Source of the DNA: Sorghum bicolor
Lineage: Eukaryota; Streptophyta; Magnoliopsida; Poales; Poaceae
Assembly: GCF_000003195.3 (NCBI RefSeq)
Contig: NC_012873.2
Span: 9,633,894-9,697,893, forward strand
DNA length: 64,000 bases
Direction: 5' to 3'
Position numbers and translations under genes: made by a program. The notes under the pieces were generated by a model. The model was not told where the DNA came from. It worked only from the letters and a program-made list of their open reading frames with translations, and made no database searches. Positions 44,144 to 56,430 of this stretch are shown piece after piece; positions within the stretch are counted from its first letter, which is position 1, and the number at the start of each line of letters is the position of its first letter.

Positions 44144-45393
44144 TCATGAAACTAGAGACCTTCCTAGCAATTGACAAGTACCACTTGTGCTCATTCTATC
44201 AATCTTGCATCCACCATAGTCGGAGTCTGAATATCCAATTAACTCAAAATTGGACCCCTTTGGATACCATAATCCAACATCATGAGTCCCTTTAAGATAC
44301 CTCAATATCCTATTGGTTGCCTTCAAGTGACTCTCCCTAGGTGAAGCTTGGTATCTTGCGCATTTGCACACACTAAACATCACATCCGGCCTTGATGCGG
44401 TGACATAGAGCAAACTTCCAATCATAGAACGATATAACCTTTGATATACCATGTTTCCACTTGCATCACTACCAAGTTGATCATTTGTTCCCACAGGTGT
44501 GCTCATTGGCTTAGCTTCTTGCAACTCAAACTTCTTGATCATGTCCTTGATGTACTTTCCTTGACTTACAAAAGTGTCATTCTTTATTTGCTTGATTTGA
44601 AGTCCAAGGAAGTAACTAAGCTCTCCTATCATGGACATCTCAAACTCATTTGCCATCATTCTTCCAAACTCTTCACAAAAGTCTTGATTGGTTGATCTAA
44701 AGATGATTCATCAACATAGATTTGCAACACAAACAAGTCATTGCCTAACTTCTTAGTGAAGAGGGTATTGTCAACCTTTCCCATCTTGAACCCTTTAAAG
44801 AGAAGAAAATCTCTTAATCTCTCATACTATGATCTAGGTGCTTGCTTCAAACCATACAAAGCCTTCTTGAGCTTGTAAACATGGTTGGGTTTCTTGTCAT
44901 CTTCAAAACCGGGAGGTTGCTCAACATAAACCAACTCATTTATGTATCTATTTAGAAATGCACTCTTCACATCTATTTGATAGAGCTTGATGTTGTGGGC
45001 ACAAGCATAGGCTAATAATATTCTAATTGCCTCCAATCTTGCAATCGGTGCATATGTTTCTCCAAAATCAAGACCTTCAACTTGAGTGTAGCCTTGTGCA
45101 ACCAATCTTGCTTTATTTCTCACAACTATGCCATCTTGATCTTGCTTGTTTCTAAAGACCCACTTGGTGCCAATCACATTGTAGTTCTTTGGCCTCTCAA
45201 CAAGCTCCCAAACTTGATTTCTAGTGAAGTTGTTTAACTCTTCATGTATGGCATTTACCCAATCGGAATCTTTTAATGCATCTTCTATTCTCTTTGGTTC
45301 TTCAAATGAGATAAATGAATAGTGCTCACAAAAGGATGCTAGTCCTGATCTAGTTTGTACACCAGTTTGAATACCACCAATGACTTGATCCAA
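44144..45393 (-). pseudogene. Copia reverse transcriptase remnant, broken
   Basis: The minus strand carries KNKARLVAQGYTQ-like (NKARLVAQGYTQVEG), FGETYAPIARLEAIR and ALYGLKQAPRS (45,393-44,827), then a stop. After a break come SYFLGLQIKQ and LLYVTASRPDVMF (44,659-44,144). Near 44,712 the catalytic YVDD-type motif reads YVDE and is followed by unrelated residues, so this copy is inactive as well as frame-broken. Confidence 0.8.
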
Positions 45394-45620
45394 TGGATGA
45401 TCCCTTGCTATGCTTGTAGGTTAGAGTATTGCGAGTTGATTGCTTCCATTTTCTTGACTTTGATTTTGATCGTCATTATGAGAGCCACTAGTACTAGCTT
45501 GATTTGTATCAATTTGCACTTCTTGATTGATCATGTGAATATCACTATCATCATCAACTTGCCTCAGCCTTATGTCACCTACATCCATGTTATTCATTGC
45601 ATTTGCTAGTTGATCTCCTC

Positions 45621-46758
45621 TCACATCATCAAGATTTTGAGCTTCATTTTGAGATCCCTCGGTTTCACCAAACTCAACATCATAGACTTCTTCCAGTGTG
45701 CCACTTGCCAAGTTCCAAACTCTATATGTCTTGCTTGTGGTGGAATAACCAAGTAAGAACCTTCATCACATTTCTTCTCAAACTTGCTCAATCTAGTGCC
45801 TTTCTTGAGAATGTAGCATTTACAACCAAACACTCTAAAGTATGCAATGTTGGGCTTTCTTTCATTCAATAGTTCATATGGTGTCTTCCTAACCTTCTCA
45901 TGGCAATAGAGACGGTTGCTACAATAGCAAGCCGTGTTGATAACTTCACTCCAAAATGAATGGCTAACATTGTATTCACTAAACATTGACCTAGCCATAT
46001 CAATCAAGGTTCTATTTTTTCTTTCAACCACACCATTGGATTGAGGAGTGTATGTTGGAGAGAGTTGATGTCCAATGCGAAGATCATCACACAAATCCTC
46101 AATTCTTGGGTTCTTGAACTCACTACAATTGTCACTTCTAATCTTCTTGATAGTAGTTTCAAACTAATTTTGTACCCTCTTGACAGAAGACTTGAATAGA
46201 TCACAAACATCACTCTTGTCATAGAGGAAGAACACCCAAGTGTATCTAGTGTAGTCATCAACTATCACAAAGTCATACTTGTTGCCACCAATGCTAGTGT
46301 ATGTTGTCGGCCCAAATAAATCCATGTGCAATAGCTCAAATGCCTTTGATGTGCTCATTTCACTTTTCTTAGGATGTGCATTTCCAACATGCTTTCCGGC
46401 TTGACAAGCACTACATGGTTTATCCTTCTCAAAAGTGACATCCTTCAAGCCTCTAAGTCATGCTCAATAGTTTGTTCAATTGTTTCATTCCAACATGACC
46501 AAGCCTTCTATGCCACAACCAACCCAAACTTGATTTGCTAAGCAAGCATGATGTCAATTGAGTTTTATTGTCATTGAAATCAACCAAGTATAAGATACCA
46601 TGTCTAAATTCTTTGAATATCAAATTTGATCCATCAACACTAACCACCTCAACATCATCACTACCAAAAATGCACTTAAATCCAAGGTCACAAAGTTGTG
46701 CAATTAACAAGAGATTGAAATCTAGGCTTTCAACTAGCAACACATTTGATATGCTCAT
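45621..46758 (-). pseudogene. Copia GAG-pre-integrase and integrase remnant
   Basis: WHRRLGHVGMKQL (near 46,490) is the GAG-pre-integrase motif. Then CSACQAGKH, MDLFGP and VIVDDYTRYTWVF give the integrase zinc region and the first catalytic residues (46,448-46,164). After a frame interruption, TPQSNGVVERKNRTLIDMA (from about 46,040) supplies the glutamate region. Confidence 0.8.
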
Positions 46759-46957
46759 GTCATTTGAGATAGCAATTTTACCAAGCCCTTTGACCTTGCC
46801 TTTCTTGTTGTTGCCGAAAGTGATAGAATCAAAGCTACCATTTTAACTAGTATAAATTGATTTGAACATGCAAGACTCTCCGGTCATATGTTGAGTGCAC
46901 CCACTATCAAGCACCCAATGCCTTCCTTTGGCTTTATAATTGACCTACAAGACAAGA

Positions 46958-48617
46958 TCAATTCTTTTTAGGTACCCAAACTTGATTGGGCCCTCCAAGG
47001 TTAGCAACTAAGCTCTTTGGTATCCAAATGGCTTTCTTCTTTAAGCCCATCCATGGTGCACCAATGAACTTAGCATGAACACCTTTTGTATCCTTGGTAA
47101 GCACATAGAAGGAATTAAGCTTAATTGATGATACGTTAGCTTTGGATTTCTTGTTCATACCTTGTTGCTCTAGGTAACCAACTTGCTTGCAAGCTTTGTA
47201 ATACCGGCTATTGTTCTTCATAAAACGTGTCTTGTGAGGAGCAAAGGCGACCTTGCCTTTCTTAAGGTTATAGCCCAATACCTCTTTGTAGAGAGAAGCT
47301 CTTTGGCTACCCAAGCACATAAGCAAGCGGTCCTCGCCACCATAAGCCTTTGCTAAGGTGTGATTGAGCTCTTTTACCTCCTTGAGAATTTCATTTTCAA
47401 TCTTAGTGTGGAGTCACAAGTGAAACCATCACTACTAGATGAGGATGATGTAGATGTGCTACATGAAGGGTTAGTAGAAGCAACAATAATAGGCTTACTT
47501 AAGATATCACATGTTATGCCTATGTTGCAAGTTTTAGCTTTTTCAATTTTAGTTGGCTCATTTTCACATCTGTTAACTAGAGAGGAATGAGCTTATTCAA
47601 GCTTAGTGTGAGCCTTTTGAAGATTCTTATGGTCTTCCTTTAGACTCTCATAAGATGTTCTAAGCTCATCAAGTTCTTGCGTAAGGGTTTTCTTATCCTT
47701 AAGCAAGGCCTTGCACTCCCTTCTAGTTTATTTATAGTGATGAGTGCAATCTTCTAGCATAGTGATTAGTTCATCTTTAGTGGGTTCATCATCATCACTA
47801 TCACTATCACTAACATGGTTACTCTCATCATCGGATGATACCTTAGTGGCCTTATCCATGAAGCATGATGGAGTGTCAAAGATGGAGCTCTTTCCTTGAA
47901 TTGCAATGCTAGTATGCCCCTTCTTCTTGGTGCTTTCATCATCACTTGAGGAGTCATCACTATCCCAAGTTGTAACATGGCAATCACCCTTTTTCTTGTT
48001 CGAGCCTTCCTTCTTTTCTTGCTTCTTCTTTTACTTTTTTCTTTCCTTCTTGATAGCATCTTCATCATCACTATCATAGGGACACTTGGCAATGAGATGA
48101 TCTTTGCTATGGCATCTAAAGCACTTCATGGCATGGTCATTCTTCTTGGAGGACCTCTTCTTCCTTCTTGCCCGATAGCTCTTCTTCTTCATAAACTTGC
48201 CAAATCTCTTGACAAGAAGAGCCATTTCCTCATCGTCATCACTATCACAAGAGCTTGCATCACCTTCACTTGATGATTTTTGCTTGGCTTTGCCCTTGGA
48301 TGTAGAGGCCTTGAATGCCACACTCTTCTTCTTCTCATCATCCTTCTTTTCATCTTCCTTCTTCTTCTTGATCAACTCTTCCTTTTCATCATCTTGTCAT
48401 CGTCGGTCATCACCTCTTGAAAAACTTGTTGGGGAGTTGATTCACTAAGTGTTGGCTTGACTAGCACGGTGATCAATGTGTCAAATCTTTTGGGCAAGCT
48501 TCTCAAGAACTTTATAGAGAATTGACTATATTTCACTTCTTCTCCAAGTGCCTTGAGCTCATTCACAATGACTTGCAGCAGATGGAACATTTCCGACACA
48601 TTTTCATCTTCTTTCAT
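46958..48617 (-). pseudogene. Copia gag remnant with zinc knuckle
   Basis: Pieces in different frames include a gag segment (FLRSLPKRFDTLITVL, about 48,530), a Lys/Glu-rich linker and a CCHC zinc knuckle CFRCHSKDHLIAKC (about 48,120). A further piece lies at 47,326-46,958. The gag N-terminus is missing. Long runs of Lys/Arg codons in the linker explain the apparent poly-Ser/Phe frames on the other strand. Confidence 0.75.
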
Positions 48618-48655
48618 CTTGAAGCTTGAGAATTTTTCTTGGGTGTTAAAGAGTC

Positions 48656-48850
48656 CTGCTACATGGCAGCCATGGCAGAACCTTTTAAAACTGGTTGGTA
48701 TACCAACCAGTTTTAAAGAGAGGGCTTTAGCACCGGTGCCCTGAACTGGGACTAAAGGGTGGGCCTTTAGTCCCGGAAGGGCAGCACCGGCTCGGGAACC
48801 GGGGCAACAGGCCCTTCCCGACTTTCTCGACTGGTGCTAATGCCCAAACA
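48656..48850. repeat. Inverted-repeat MITE-like element cutting the copia gag
   Basis: It holds near-perfect palindromes, AAAACTGGTTGGTATACCAACCAGTTTT (48,679-48,715) and GGGACTAAAGGGTGGGCCTTTAGTCCC (48,749-48,776). Outer GGGCTTTAGCACCGGT and GGGCATTAGCACCAGT (right side inverted) pair. This ACTAAAGG/CCTTTAGT class is a common grass foldback repeat. It coincides with the break in gag. Confidence 0.6.
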
Positions 48851-49149
48851 TGCAGCAATGTAAATTAGCCAACAATAATTTCAGTCATGACTTTTTAAAC
48901 CAACAAACAGGCTAAAGAAACACTGCATGTGCATCACACTTCGCCTCGTATGATTGACACCGCATTGAGCAAAATCCGGTGGCTCGATTGGCAAGGCAAC
49001 GGGCAACGGCTGCCAAGCACGTACTCACTTGATGACACGAGCAGCCTGAGGAGCACAAAACCCGTGTCGTCCAGCTGCCTCCATCTCTCGCATGATATCA
49101 TTTATCGCCGCTGCTTATGTGCACACGGCACTTTCTCCTGCACTCTCGG
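48851..49149. other. Intergenic DNA, nothing recognised
   Basis: No gene or element seen. Confidence 0.4.
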
Positions 49150-49152
49150 TTA

Positions 49153-49365
49153 GGTCTCCTTATGTTCACGATTTTTTTGTCTGGCTAATGTAACACTTTC
49201 ATTTGTATTTGATAATTATTATCTAATCACAAACTAATTATGCTCAAAAGATTTATCTTATAAATTACAGGTAAACTATACAATTAGTTTTTATTATCTA
49301 TATTTAATGTTTTATACATACATGTGATAAGAAATCTTGAAAATCTTTTGAAACTAAACCAGGCC
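49153..49365. mobile_element. Diverged Tourist-like MITE
   Basis: The interior matches the GGCCTT family, the right end is GAAACTAAACCAGGCC, and the left end is degraded (GGTCTCCTTATGTTCAC). TTA precedes it (49,150-49,152). Confidence 0.65.
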
Positions 49366-49602
49366 ACGTAGATCTTTTGAAACTAAAGCAGGCCACGTCT
49401 ACGGGAAACAAAAAGCATGCATAGTTTGTTAGCGTTTCCTTGTTTCCGCTAGGATGATCGGCTCTATATTTAATGTTTCATACATACATATGTGATAAGA
49501 AATCTTGAAAATCTTTTGAAACTAAACCAGGCCACGTCTACGGGAAACAAAAGGCATGCATAGTTTGTTAGCGTTTCCTTGTTTCCGCTGGGATCATCGG
49601 CG
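49301..49602 (+). repeat. Tandem duplication including a MITE end
   Basis: A segment starting ATATTTAATGTTT and ending CCGCTAGGATGATCGG (49,301-49,461) is repeated from 49,466 to about 49,602. The MITE right end is thereby present twice. In the first copy a further short duplication (GATCTTTTGAAACTAAA) has been added. Confidence 0.85.
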
Positions 49603-50311
49603 CAGCGGCCGGGTCAACAAAACAAATTTTGAGCTGACACAAAAGCTTGCTGGTATGTTTCCTCTTAATATGTCAGAGCATCTCCATGAGATCTCCTATG
49701 GGGCTCATTTGGTTCTAAGTGTGTTAGACTTTAAATCTTATCACATCAAATATTTGGACACATATAGAAAGTTTTAAATATAAATTATTTACGAAACTAC
49801 AAACAGAACTAGAGAAATAATTTGTGAGATGATTTTTAAGCTTAATTAGTTCGTAATTGGACACTCATTGCTATATTAACAAATGAATACTACCTGTTAA
49901 ACTTTACTCCCTCCAGCTAAACTCGCTTTAAGTTATTTTAAGAGAGTACCCTATAGTAAGATACAGAAGAGTACCGCTGCAGCAGATTGCCTAAAACTTG
50001 GGATAGAGCAGAGAGTGTTGTCTCCTTTATTTAGAAGAGATAGTGCTTCTTTTAGAACATCTCTCAAAAAATAGGTATAGAATATGAGATAGGAGATCTG
50101 TTTGCAGCATGTTCATCTCCTAAACTACTGTATACAGGAGATTGGATATGATCGGGCTGTGCCTATAAATTGGAGGCCCCTGTGCGAAACATATGATAGG
50201 GCCTGGATTTTAGGGCCTATCTTATGTTGATAAATCTATAAGAATTATTTACATTAAATAAGTATTAGTAGATTAATTATAGAATATATATTTTCATAGT
50301 AAATCTGTTTA
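49603..50311. other. Mosaic of MITE-like fragments, no gene
   Basis: Pieces such as AGAGCATCTCCATGAGAT and TTTGGACACATATAGAAAG look like fragments of MITE families. No complete element or gene is seen. Confidence 0.35.
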
Positions 50312-50553
50312 GGCCTTGTTTACTTCCACCCAAAAATCTAAAATTTTTCAAGATTCTCCGTCACATCAAATCTTTAGACGCATACATGGAATATTAAATA
50401 TATACGAAAATAAAAACTAATTACACAGTTTGGTCGAAATTGACGAGACGAATCTTTTGAGTCTACTTAGTCCATGGTTGGACAATAATTACCACAAACA
50501 ACGAAAGTGCTACAGTGTCGCAAAATTTTTTTCTTCACGAACTAAACAAGGCC
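50312..50553. mobile_element. Tourist-like MITE (GGCCTT family)
   Basis: GGCCTTGTTTACTTCC and CGAACTAAACAAGGCC ends with TTA on both flanks (50,309-50,311 and 50,554-50,556). Confidence 0.9.
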
Positions 50554-50695
50554 TTAGAGACAGAAATATTGATATTATTTTCTATAAGATTAGTTAACTT
50601 GAGAAAATTTATCTTGGTTCATACAGAGGATTGCATTTTTTTTGGAATGGAGGAGTAATTGTATAAGCTAAAAGGTCACAACTGATATTAGTTAG

Positions 50696-51059
50696 AGCAA
50701 CTCCAACAGTTTTGCAAATAGGTTTGGTATTTTTGTTTTTTGCCAAAACTCTCAAAATCTTCTATCCAACAGTTTGACAATTGGGTTTGGCATTTATAGC
50801 AAGTTGGCAAATTCTTCTCCTTTTTTGGCATTTATGCACACCTAGAATAGGCTTGGCATTCTGCATGTCTGTGCTTTTATAGCAAGCCGACAACTTGATG
50901 ATTCTTCGTTGATCTTCAGAACTAGCAAAATTTTGTTTTTGCCAAGTCGAAATTGCCAAACACTTGGAGATGTCCTTTTTATTCCCTCCCCATATCGTTT
51001 TGGGAGTTGGCAAATAACAAAATTTGCCAAACAAAATTTGCAAAACTGTTGGAGTTGCT
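50696..51059. mobile_element. TIR element with AGCAACTCCAACAG ends
   Basis: AGCAACTCCAACAGTTTTGC at the left is matched perfectly by its inverse at the right, and the similarity continues inward (GGTTTGG/TTGCCAAA motifs). Size is 364 bp, non-coding. The target duplication is unclear. Confidence 0.75.
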
Positions 51060-51466
51060 AGCTGATTAATTATTAGCCAGATGTCATTGGGATCCATCAC
51101 CTAAAAGGTGGATCCATGGGTAGTTTTGTATAAAATGTGTTTTCTTTTTCTTATATACTATTATTGGAGAGGCAAATAGATAAAGTTAGGTGGGAGGAAA
51201 AAAGTGTATTTTTACAAATGATTAATTGTGTCGAGATAATTAATAGATAGCTAGCGTGAAAGTTGTTACCTAGATGCCATGCTAATATTAGCCGTGTCCA
51301 TTAAGATCCACCTCAACAATTTTTAGCACCTAACTATTAGAGCATCTACAAGAGTCTTTGTTAAACACACTTTCTAAATCCTCGTTTTGAGAGTCATTTG
51401 AAATATTTTTCCCACCTTCTAACAGCTTCTTGTGTGCGTATTTTGGAGAATAAATATAAAATGGTA

Positions 51467-51646
51467 CTCCCTCCATTCTAAATTATGTCATTCTAACTTT
51501 TGGAGAGACAAAGTATATCAAGTTTGATGAAATTTATATAACAAAATAATAGCATTTATGATATAGAATAAGTATTATTAGAATAAATATAAATGCTTTG
51601 ACTCTTCAAAAATATTAGAATAACTTATAATTTGGAATGAAGTGAG
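51467..51646. mobile_element. Stowaway-like MITE
   Basis: CTCCCTCCATTCTAAATTAT and its right-end inverse (CTCACTTCATTCCAAATTAT) enclose 180 bp and are flanked by TA on both sides (51,465-51,466 and 51,647-51,648). Confidence 0.85.
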
Positions 51647-51648
51647 TA

Positions 51649-53027
51649 ATTATATTTGGAGATTAAACTGAACAAGGTTGTTGGTGGGTTTTCTTAACCA
51701 AAATATTATTCATATCAATATAAAAAATATAAAGAAGCTCTTAGAGTTGTTCCTAGTTGGATGGATCCAAACATATTCACAGGAAGACCATTTTGCTCTC
51801 CTGCTTAGCCAAGCTAAGTCCCATGCAAAATGGTCTTCTGCCCGTCCCATATAGAGCTGAGGGTACTACAATAAGTTCAAATTATCTAAATGGAATGGAA
51901 AAAGGATTTCAAAATAAGACGGAAACTGGTCAAAGTCCAAGTCATTTTGGTGGTCTCCTAACTTCTGGCTCCCGATTTGTCTGCTCCGTAGTAGAGTGAA
52001 AGAGGCATTTAGAAAGAGTATTAGGTTCCAGACTACACAATACTAGTATCCACTAATAATTTTCGCCGCCGTCGTCATGCACCTGCAGTCTAATTAAGAG
52101 ACGATTTTGTCGTGCGCCGCCTGCATAATTGACCACGGAACTGTTCAATATATATCACGTCACGCCATCAATCAACTCTCAACATCCTTGCATTGAACAT
52201 AAACAATTAACTAATAATATTATATTAGCACAAAATGCGTTGAACAATTAAACAACACACATGCGAGCACGCACGTACGGTACAGGCATTAATTTATCTC
52301 CCAGAGTACACACAGTACGCGCACCAAAGCACGCTTTCTTCTTCTTCCTGATGATGATTTTAGTTTGTCCAAGAAATCAAACGTTTTAGGTAGTATAGTA
52401 ACCGCCCCCGTAAAGAATTCAACGAAGCAACTGGTACTTGTTTGAAATTTCAGAAATTTGACGACTCCATGCATGCTTGTGAAAGAAAAATATACGATTC
52501 TGTCAGTTTAAAAGAAGCTGCAAAGTCAAGGAATCGGCAATTGATTTGAGGTTGTCCGCTTGGCTAAAGTATTATTTGCTGATTTATTATAAAAAATATT
52601 ATTTAATAATCAATAGATTCATTAAATAAGTTTAAACAAATGTACTTAAGCCACGTATCTGATCAGTGCACCTCAATATATGACGTACACGTATTAGTAC
52701 TATTCTGATTCTGATGACCCGCTCGACGAAAAGGATGGAACGGAAGCGACGGAGACCGAGAGATACTGAAAGCCTTCCAACCAACAACGCTGGTTGATTA
52801 ATTAAGAAAAAACGCGTGAATTGAATGGAAGAGATTCGAATCTCATATCGTGTACTAGTATTGCCACATACTATATAGCTACTCTGTCAGCTTTGTGGTA
52901 TAAAATAAAGTGCAAACTTTGATTAATTTACTCTTTTTGTTTTTGTAGTTTGAACATTTCAAAGTTATATATGGGTTTGCATCGAAAACTCTTTTTATAA
53001 ATATATACTTCCCTCTGTTTGTATTTA
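51649..53027. other. Intergenic DNA, nothing recognised
   Basis: Mostly AT-rich. A partial MITE-like piece (GCTTGGCTAAAGTATTATTTGC) is at about 52,558. No gene is supported. Confidence 0.45.
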
Positions 53028-53269
53028 GGCCTTGTTTAGTCTGTGAAGGGAAAAATTTCACGCACTGTAGCATTTTCGTTTGTTTGTGCTAATTATTGTC
53101 CAACCAAGGACTAACTAGGCTTAAAAGATTCGTCTCGTCAATTTCGACCAAACTGTGCAATTAATTTTTATTTTCGTCTACATTTAATACTCCATGCATG
53201 CGTCTAAAGATTCGATGTGACGGAAAATCTTGAAAAATTTTGGATTTTTGAATGGAAGTAAACAAGGCC
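53028..53269. mobile_element. Tourist-like MITE (GGCCTT family)
   Basis: GGCCTTGTTTAGTCTG and GAAGTAAACAAGGCC ends with the usual core. It immediately follows CCCTCTGTTTGTATTTA, which looks like a Stowaway start. Confidence 0.85.
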
Positions 53270-54143
53270 CAGTCACCAACCTTTTGCTGTAGCAAATTTG
53301 ACCATCTGTTTTTTTCTTCTGAAAAATCTTAAATACTTTAATGTATATAACACTAATGAAGTGTGTTCAATAAACAATCATTTATGTGAAAACTTCATGC
53401 ATAAGCCTTTTGCAAAAAAAAAAACCGTATGATCAAAATTGCCACAGTAAAAGTTTGGTGACAAATAAATGAAAACGGAGGTAGTATTACACAAAAGTAG
53501 TAGCATATATATTTTGGAAAAAAGAAAAATGGCGCTTATTTGTGTGCAGAGGAATGCTTATACACACGACGAGATGAATCAACTACACTAACAACCTTAC
53601 CTGCTTCTCTGCTAGACAACCAGTTTGCCTAAAGAAAAAGCGGCTTCCTTGACACGTAGATGGATTCCAAATAACAAAAATCTGGGTACGTGTGTTGAAA
53701 CATAGCAATCCGTCTTACCGCTTCCACAAAAAAAGTCATCGTCGTTGTTCACCAGTTTAGAAAAAGAAAAGAAAAAAAAAAGGCCTACAAGTATTTTAGA
53801 GATTAGCTCAAACCGCTTATGCAATTGTACTTATAACATCATGTCTCCACAAGGCTAGACCCACTTATATCTGGTAGTTTTTCTAAAATATAGGCTACTT
53901 TTATATACTAATATTTGTTTTTTGATCCGACCTCATAGAGACAGGACGTTACAACACTCAAGTTTATAGCAAACTAGTGTAGATGTTTTTTTTTTTGAAG
54001 TGGTTGCAGACCACTCAGTGATAGCAAAACACCTCGTCTTTTGAAAAAGAAAAGGAAAGCAAAAAGGAAATAGCACGGGGCATGGCATGGAGTGTGGGTG
54101 ATGTGGCCGACCGGGAGAGCGAGAGCATGAGCATCCCGATCCG
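53270..54143. other. Intergenic DNA, nothing recognised
   Basis: AT-rich with A runs. No gene or complete element. Confidence 0.45.
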
Positions 54144-54385
54144 GGCCTTGTTTAGTTAACTGTGAAAACCAAAAAAATTTCAAGATTTCTCGTCACATCG
54201 AATCTTGTGGCACATGCATGAAACATTAAATATAGATAAAAACAAAAACTAATTACACAGTTTAGCTGTAAATCACGAGACAAATCTTTTGATCCTAGTT
54301 AGTCCATAATTAGATAATACTTGTCACAAACAAACGAAAGTGCTACAGTACCAAAAACTTTTCACTTTTTGAACTAAACAAGGCC
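54144..54385. mobile_element. Tourist-like MITE (GGCCTT family)
   Basis: GGCCTTGTTTAGTTAAC and TGAACTAAACAAGGCC ends with the full core. Confidence 0.9.
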
Positions 54386-54459
54386 CCGATAGTGCACCGG
54401 TGCGGGGGACAAGACAAAGGGTTCTGCTTGTGCAACACAGCTAGATACTCTCTCCCTCC

Positions 54460-54900
54460 CAGTTTCTAAAAAAAATTAGTTTGGGATACTGTAGCATTCT
54501 TGTTTTTATTTGGTAATTATTGTTTAATCATGGACTAACTAGACTCAAAAAATTCATCTCGCAATTTACAGGCAAACTATGCAATTAGGTTTTGTTTTCT
54601 TCTATATTTAATATTTTATGCATGTACCGCAAGATTCGATATGGCCGAGAATCTTAGTTTTTAGGATAAACTTACTATGGGACATGTATGAGTCAAATGT
54701 TTCTAACTTTGATTAAATTTGCAAAAAAATACATGGATATTTATATCTCTAAATAAGTTTATTATAAAAATATATTCAACGTTGTATCTAATAATATTAA
54801 TTATGTATTATAGATATTAATAATTTTTAGATATATTTGGTTAAAATTAAAAGTGTTCGACTTCTCAGAAAACGAGAATAATATCTATTTTAAGATGGAG
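54460..54900. mobile_element. Partial Tourist-like copy joined to a partial Stowaway copy
   Basis: 54,460-54,660 keeps the interior of the GGCCTT family (TACTGTAGCATTC to CCGAGAATCTTAG) without proper ends. 54,661-54,900 is AT-rich and ends GATGGAG next to TA, the right end of a Stowaway-type element. Confidence 0.5.
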
Positions 54901-54902
54901 TA

Positions 54903-55156
54903 CTCCCTCTCTTCCTGGCAGCTTAAATTTCTAAGTTATCTTAAATCAATTTTTTTTAACTTTCACCAAATTTTTAGGAAAAAACAAATGCTTAGATTTA
55001 TAGTACTAAATTAGTACTATTAGATTTATTATAAAATATATTTTTATAAAATACTTATTTTATGTCATAGATATTGATGTTTTTTTTTATAAAGTTGATA
55101 AAACTTTAAAAGTTTGACTACCATGGATTTTAAGAATTGAAGTTTGTATAGGAAGT
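54903..55156. mobile_element. Stowaway-like MITE, diverged
   Basis: It starts CTCCCTCTCTTCCTGGCAG after TA and ends near TATAGGAAGTAG. The arms pair loosely. It shares the TA at 54,901 with the preceding copy. Confidence 0.5.
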
Positions 55157-55559
55157 AGTAGATAACGCACAACCAGCCAAACAAATACAGTACTCGAAAA
55201 AAAAAGGCCAGACAAATCACAAATCCCAGCAGCGCAACATGCAAGGCCTGAAATGCGAATGGGAACCAAATTCTACTACAGTACCTTTTATTACCTTTTG
55301 CAATGCCGGGCGGGCCACCCTTGCCGGGGGCTGCTAGGGTCCGATTGGCCGGACCGAAGCCACAGTGCGATGGCTTCCCGCCTAATTAATTCCCGCCCAA
55401 ATAAAGTAGGTGCGTGCAAATAAAAATCTGTCCATTCTGCAGAGCCGGTATAAAAGATAGCACACATCTATCCATCCTGCAGAAACAGTATATGCGTATA
55501 GATAGCTGACTGTTTGGCAGAGGCTGTCCATCCTATAGGTCCCACTCCATCCATATATT
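55157..55559. other. Intergenic DNA, nothing recognised
   Basis: No gene or element end is recognised. Confidence 0.4.
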
Positions 55560-56430
55560 CTCCACTTTCATTTACAAATTTTAAAAAGTCATAACTCCTA
55601 AACTAAATATCTAAATTAGAATCCGATTACACCATCGTGTTCTTTATAATAAATTCTACAAAACAAGATCCCACATGGATATATTTAGATAAAATTTTAT
55701 TGACGAACATTTATCTTATAGAGATAGAACATTTTTTATTTAGCAAAGATAATGTTCTTGGTTCAGAAAATAAATGTTCCGTCTTTCCTAAATAAATGTT
55801 CTCAGTTTAAAAAAATAATGTTCTAGATTTAGATTCATAAATAAATACATAATGTAAATAAAAAAATAAAATCTATAGCAAAGCATAAAGAAAAAAATAA
55901 AACACTTGTGGTAGAGAAAAAAATTAAAAAAACATCATATGAATACTTTTAAAACATTAAAAATATACTATAAAACATCACATGTGTACTAAACTGAACA
56001 TCACATGTGTACTAAGTGAACATCACTAAATACACAATAAAACATCACTCAATACATTATAGAACATTGTATGTATAATAAGTGGACGTCACTAAATTCA
56101 CCATAGAACATCACTTCATGTATTATAGAACACCGCATATATATTATGTGAACATCACTAAATACATCATAGAACATGACTTGTATAATGTGTGAACATC
56201 ACAAAAACATATATAGAACATCACATGTATATTAGGTGAATATCACAAAATACATCATAAATCACTGCATGTATATCACGTGAACATAAAAAACATCACA
56301 TAACATCACATGCATAAAACGTGAATATAAAAAATCATGTGTATACTACATAAACATAAAAATATAGAAAAAAAAACCTAAGTACTACCTACATAAAGGA
56401 ATCAAAAGTATCAGGCGTGCACATGAGCTG
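55560..56430. repeat. AT-rich region with degenerate AACATCAC repeats
   Basis: From about 55,975 to 56,330 variants of GTGAACATCACTAAATACAT and AGAACATCACATGTATA recur at irregular spacing (about 45-65 bp). This is a decayed tandem array within what may be a larger DNA transposon. Confidence 0.5.

Larger units (their letters stand above)
42830..48655 (-). mobile_element. Degraded Ty1/copia retrotransposon
   Basis: Minus-strand remnants follow the copia order gag, integrase, reverse transcriptase, RNase H from 48.6 down to 43.77 kb, then non-coding 3' sequence with purine-rich tracts on the minus strand (complements of TTGCTCCCCCTATT at 43,208 and CTCTCCCCCTTCG at 43,313). The pieces lie in at least three frames with stops, so no polyprotein can be made. 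Neither LTR was found. The 5' side stops inside gag at about 48,650, where unrelated inverted-repeat DNA begins. The left boundary is approximate. Confidence 0.8.

Noticed and set aside
43766..48617. Active copia retrotransposon
   Set aside because: The frame changes repeatedly, stops interrupt the domains, the RT catalytic motif is altered, the gag start is missing and no LTR pair is found.
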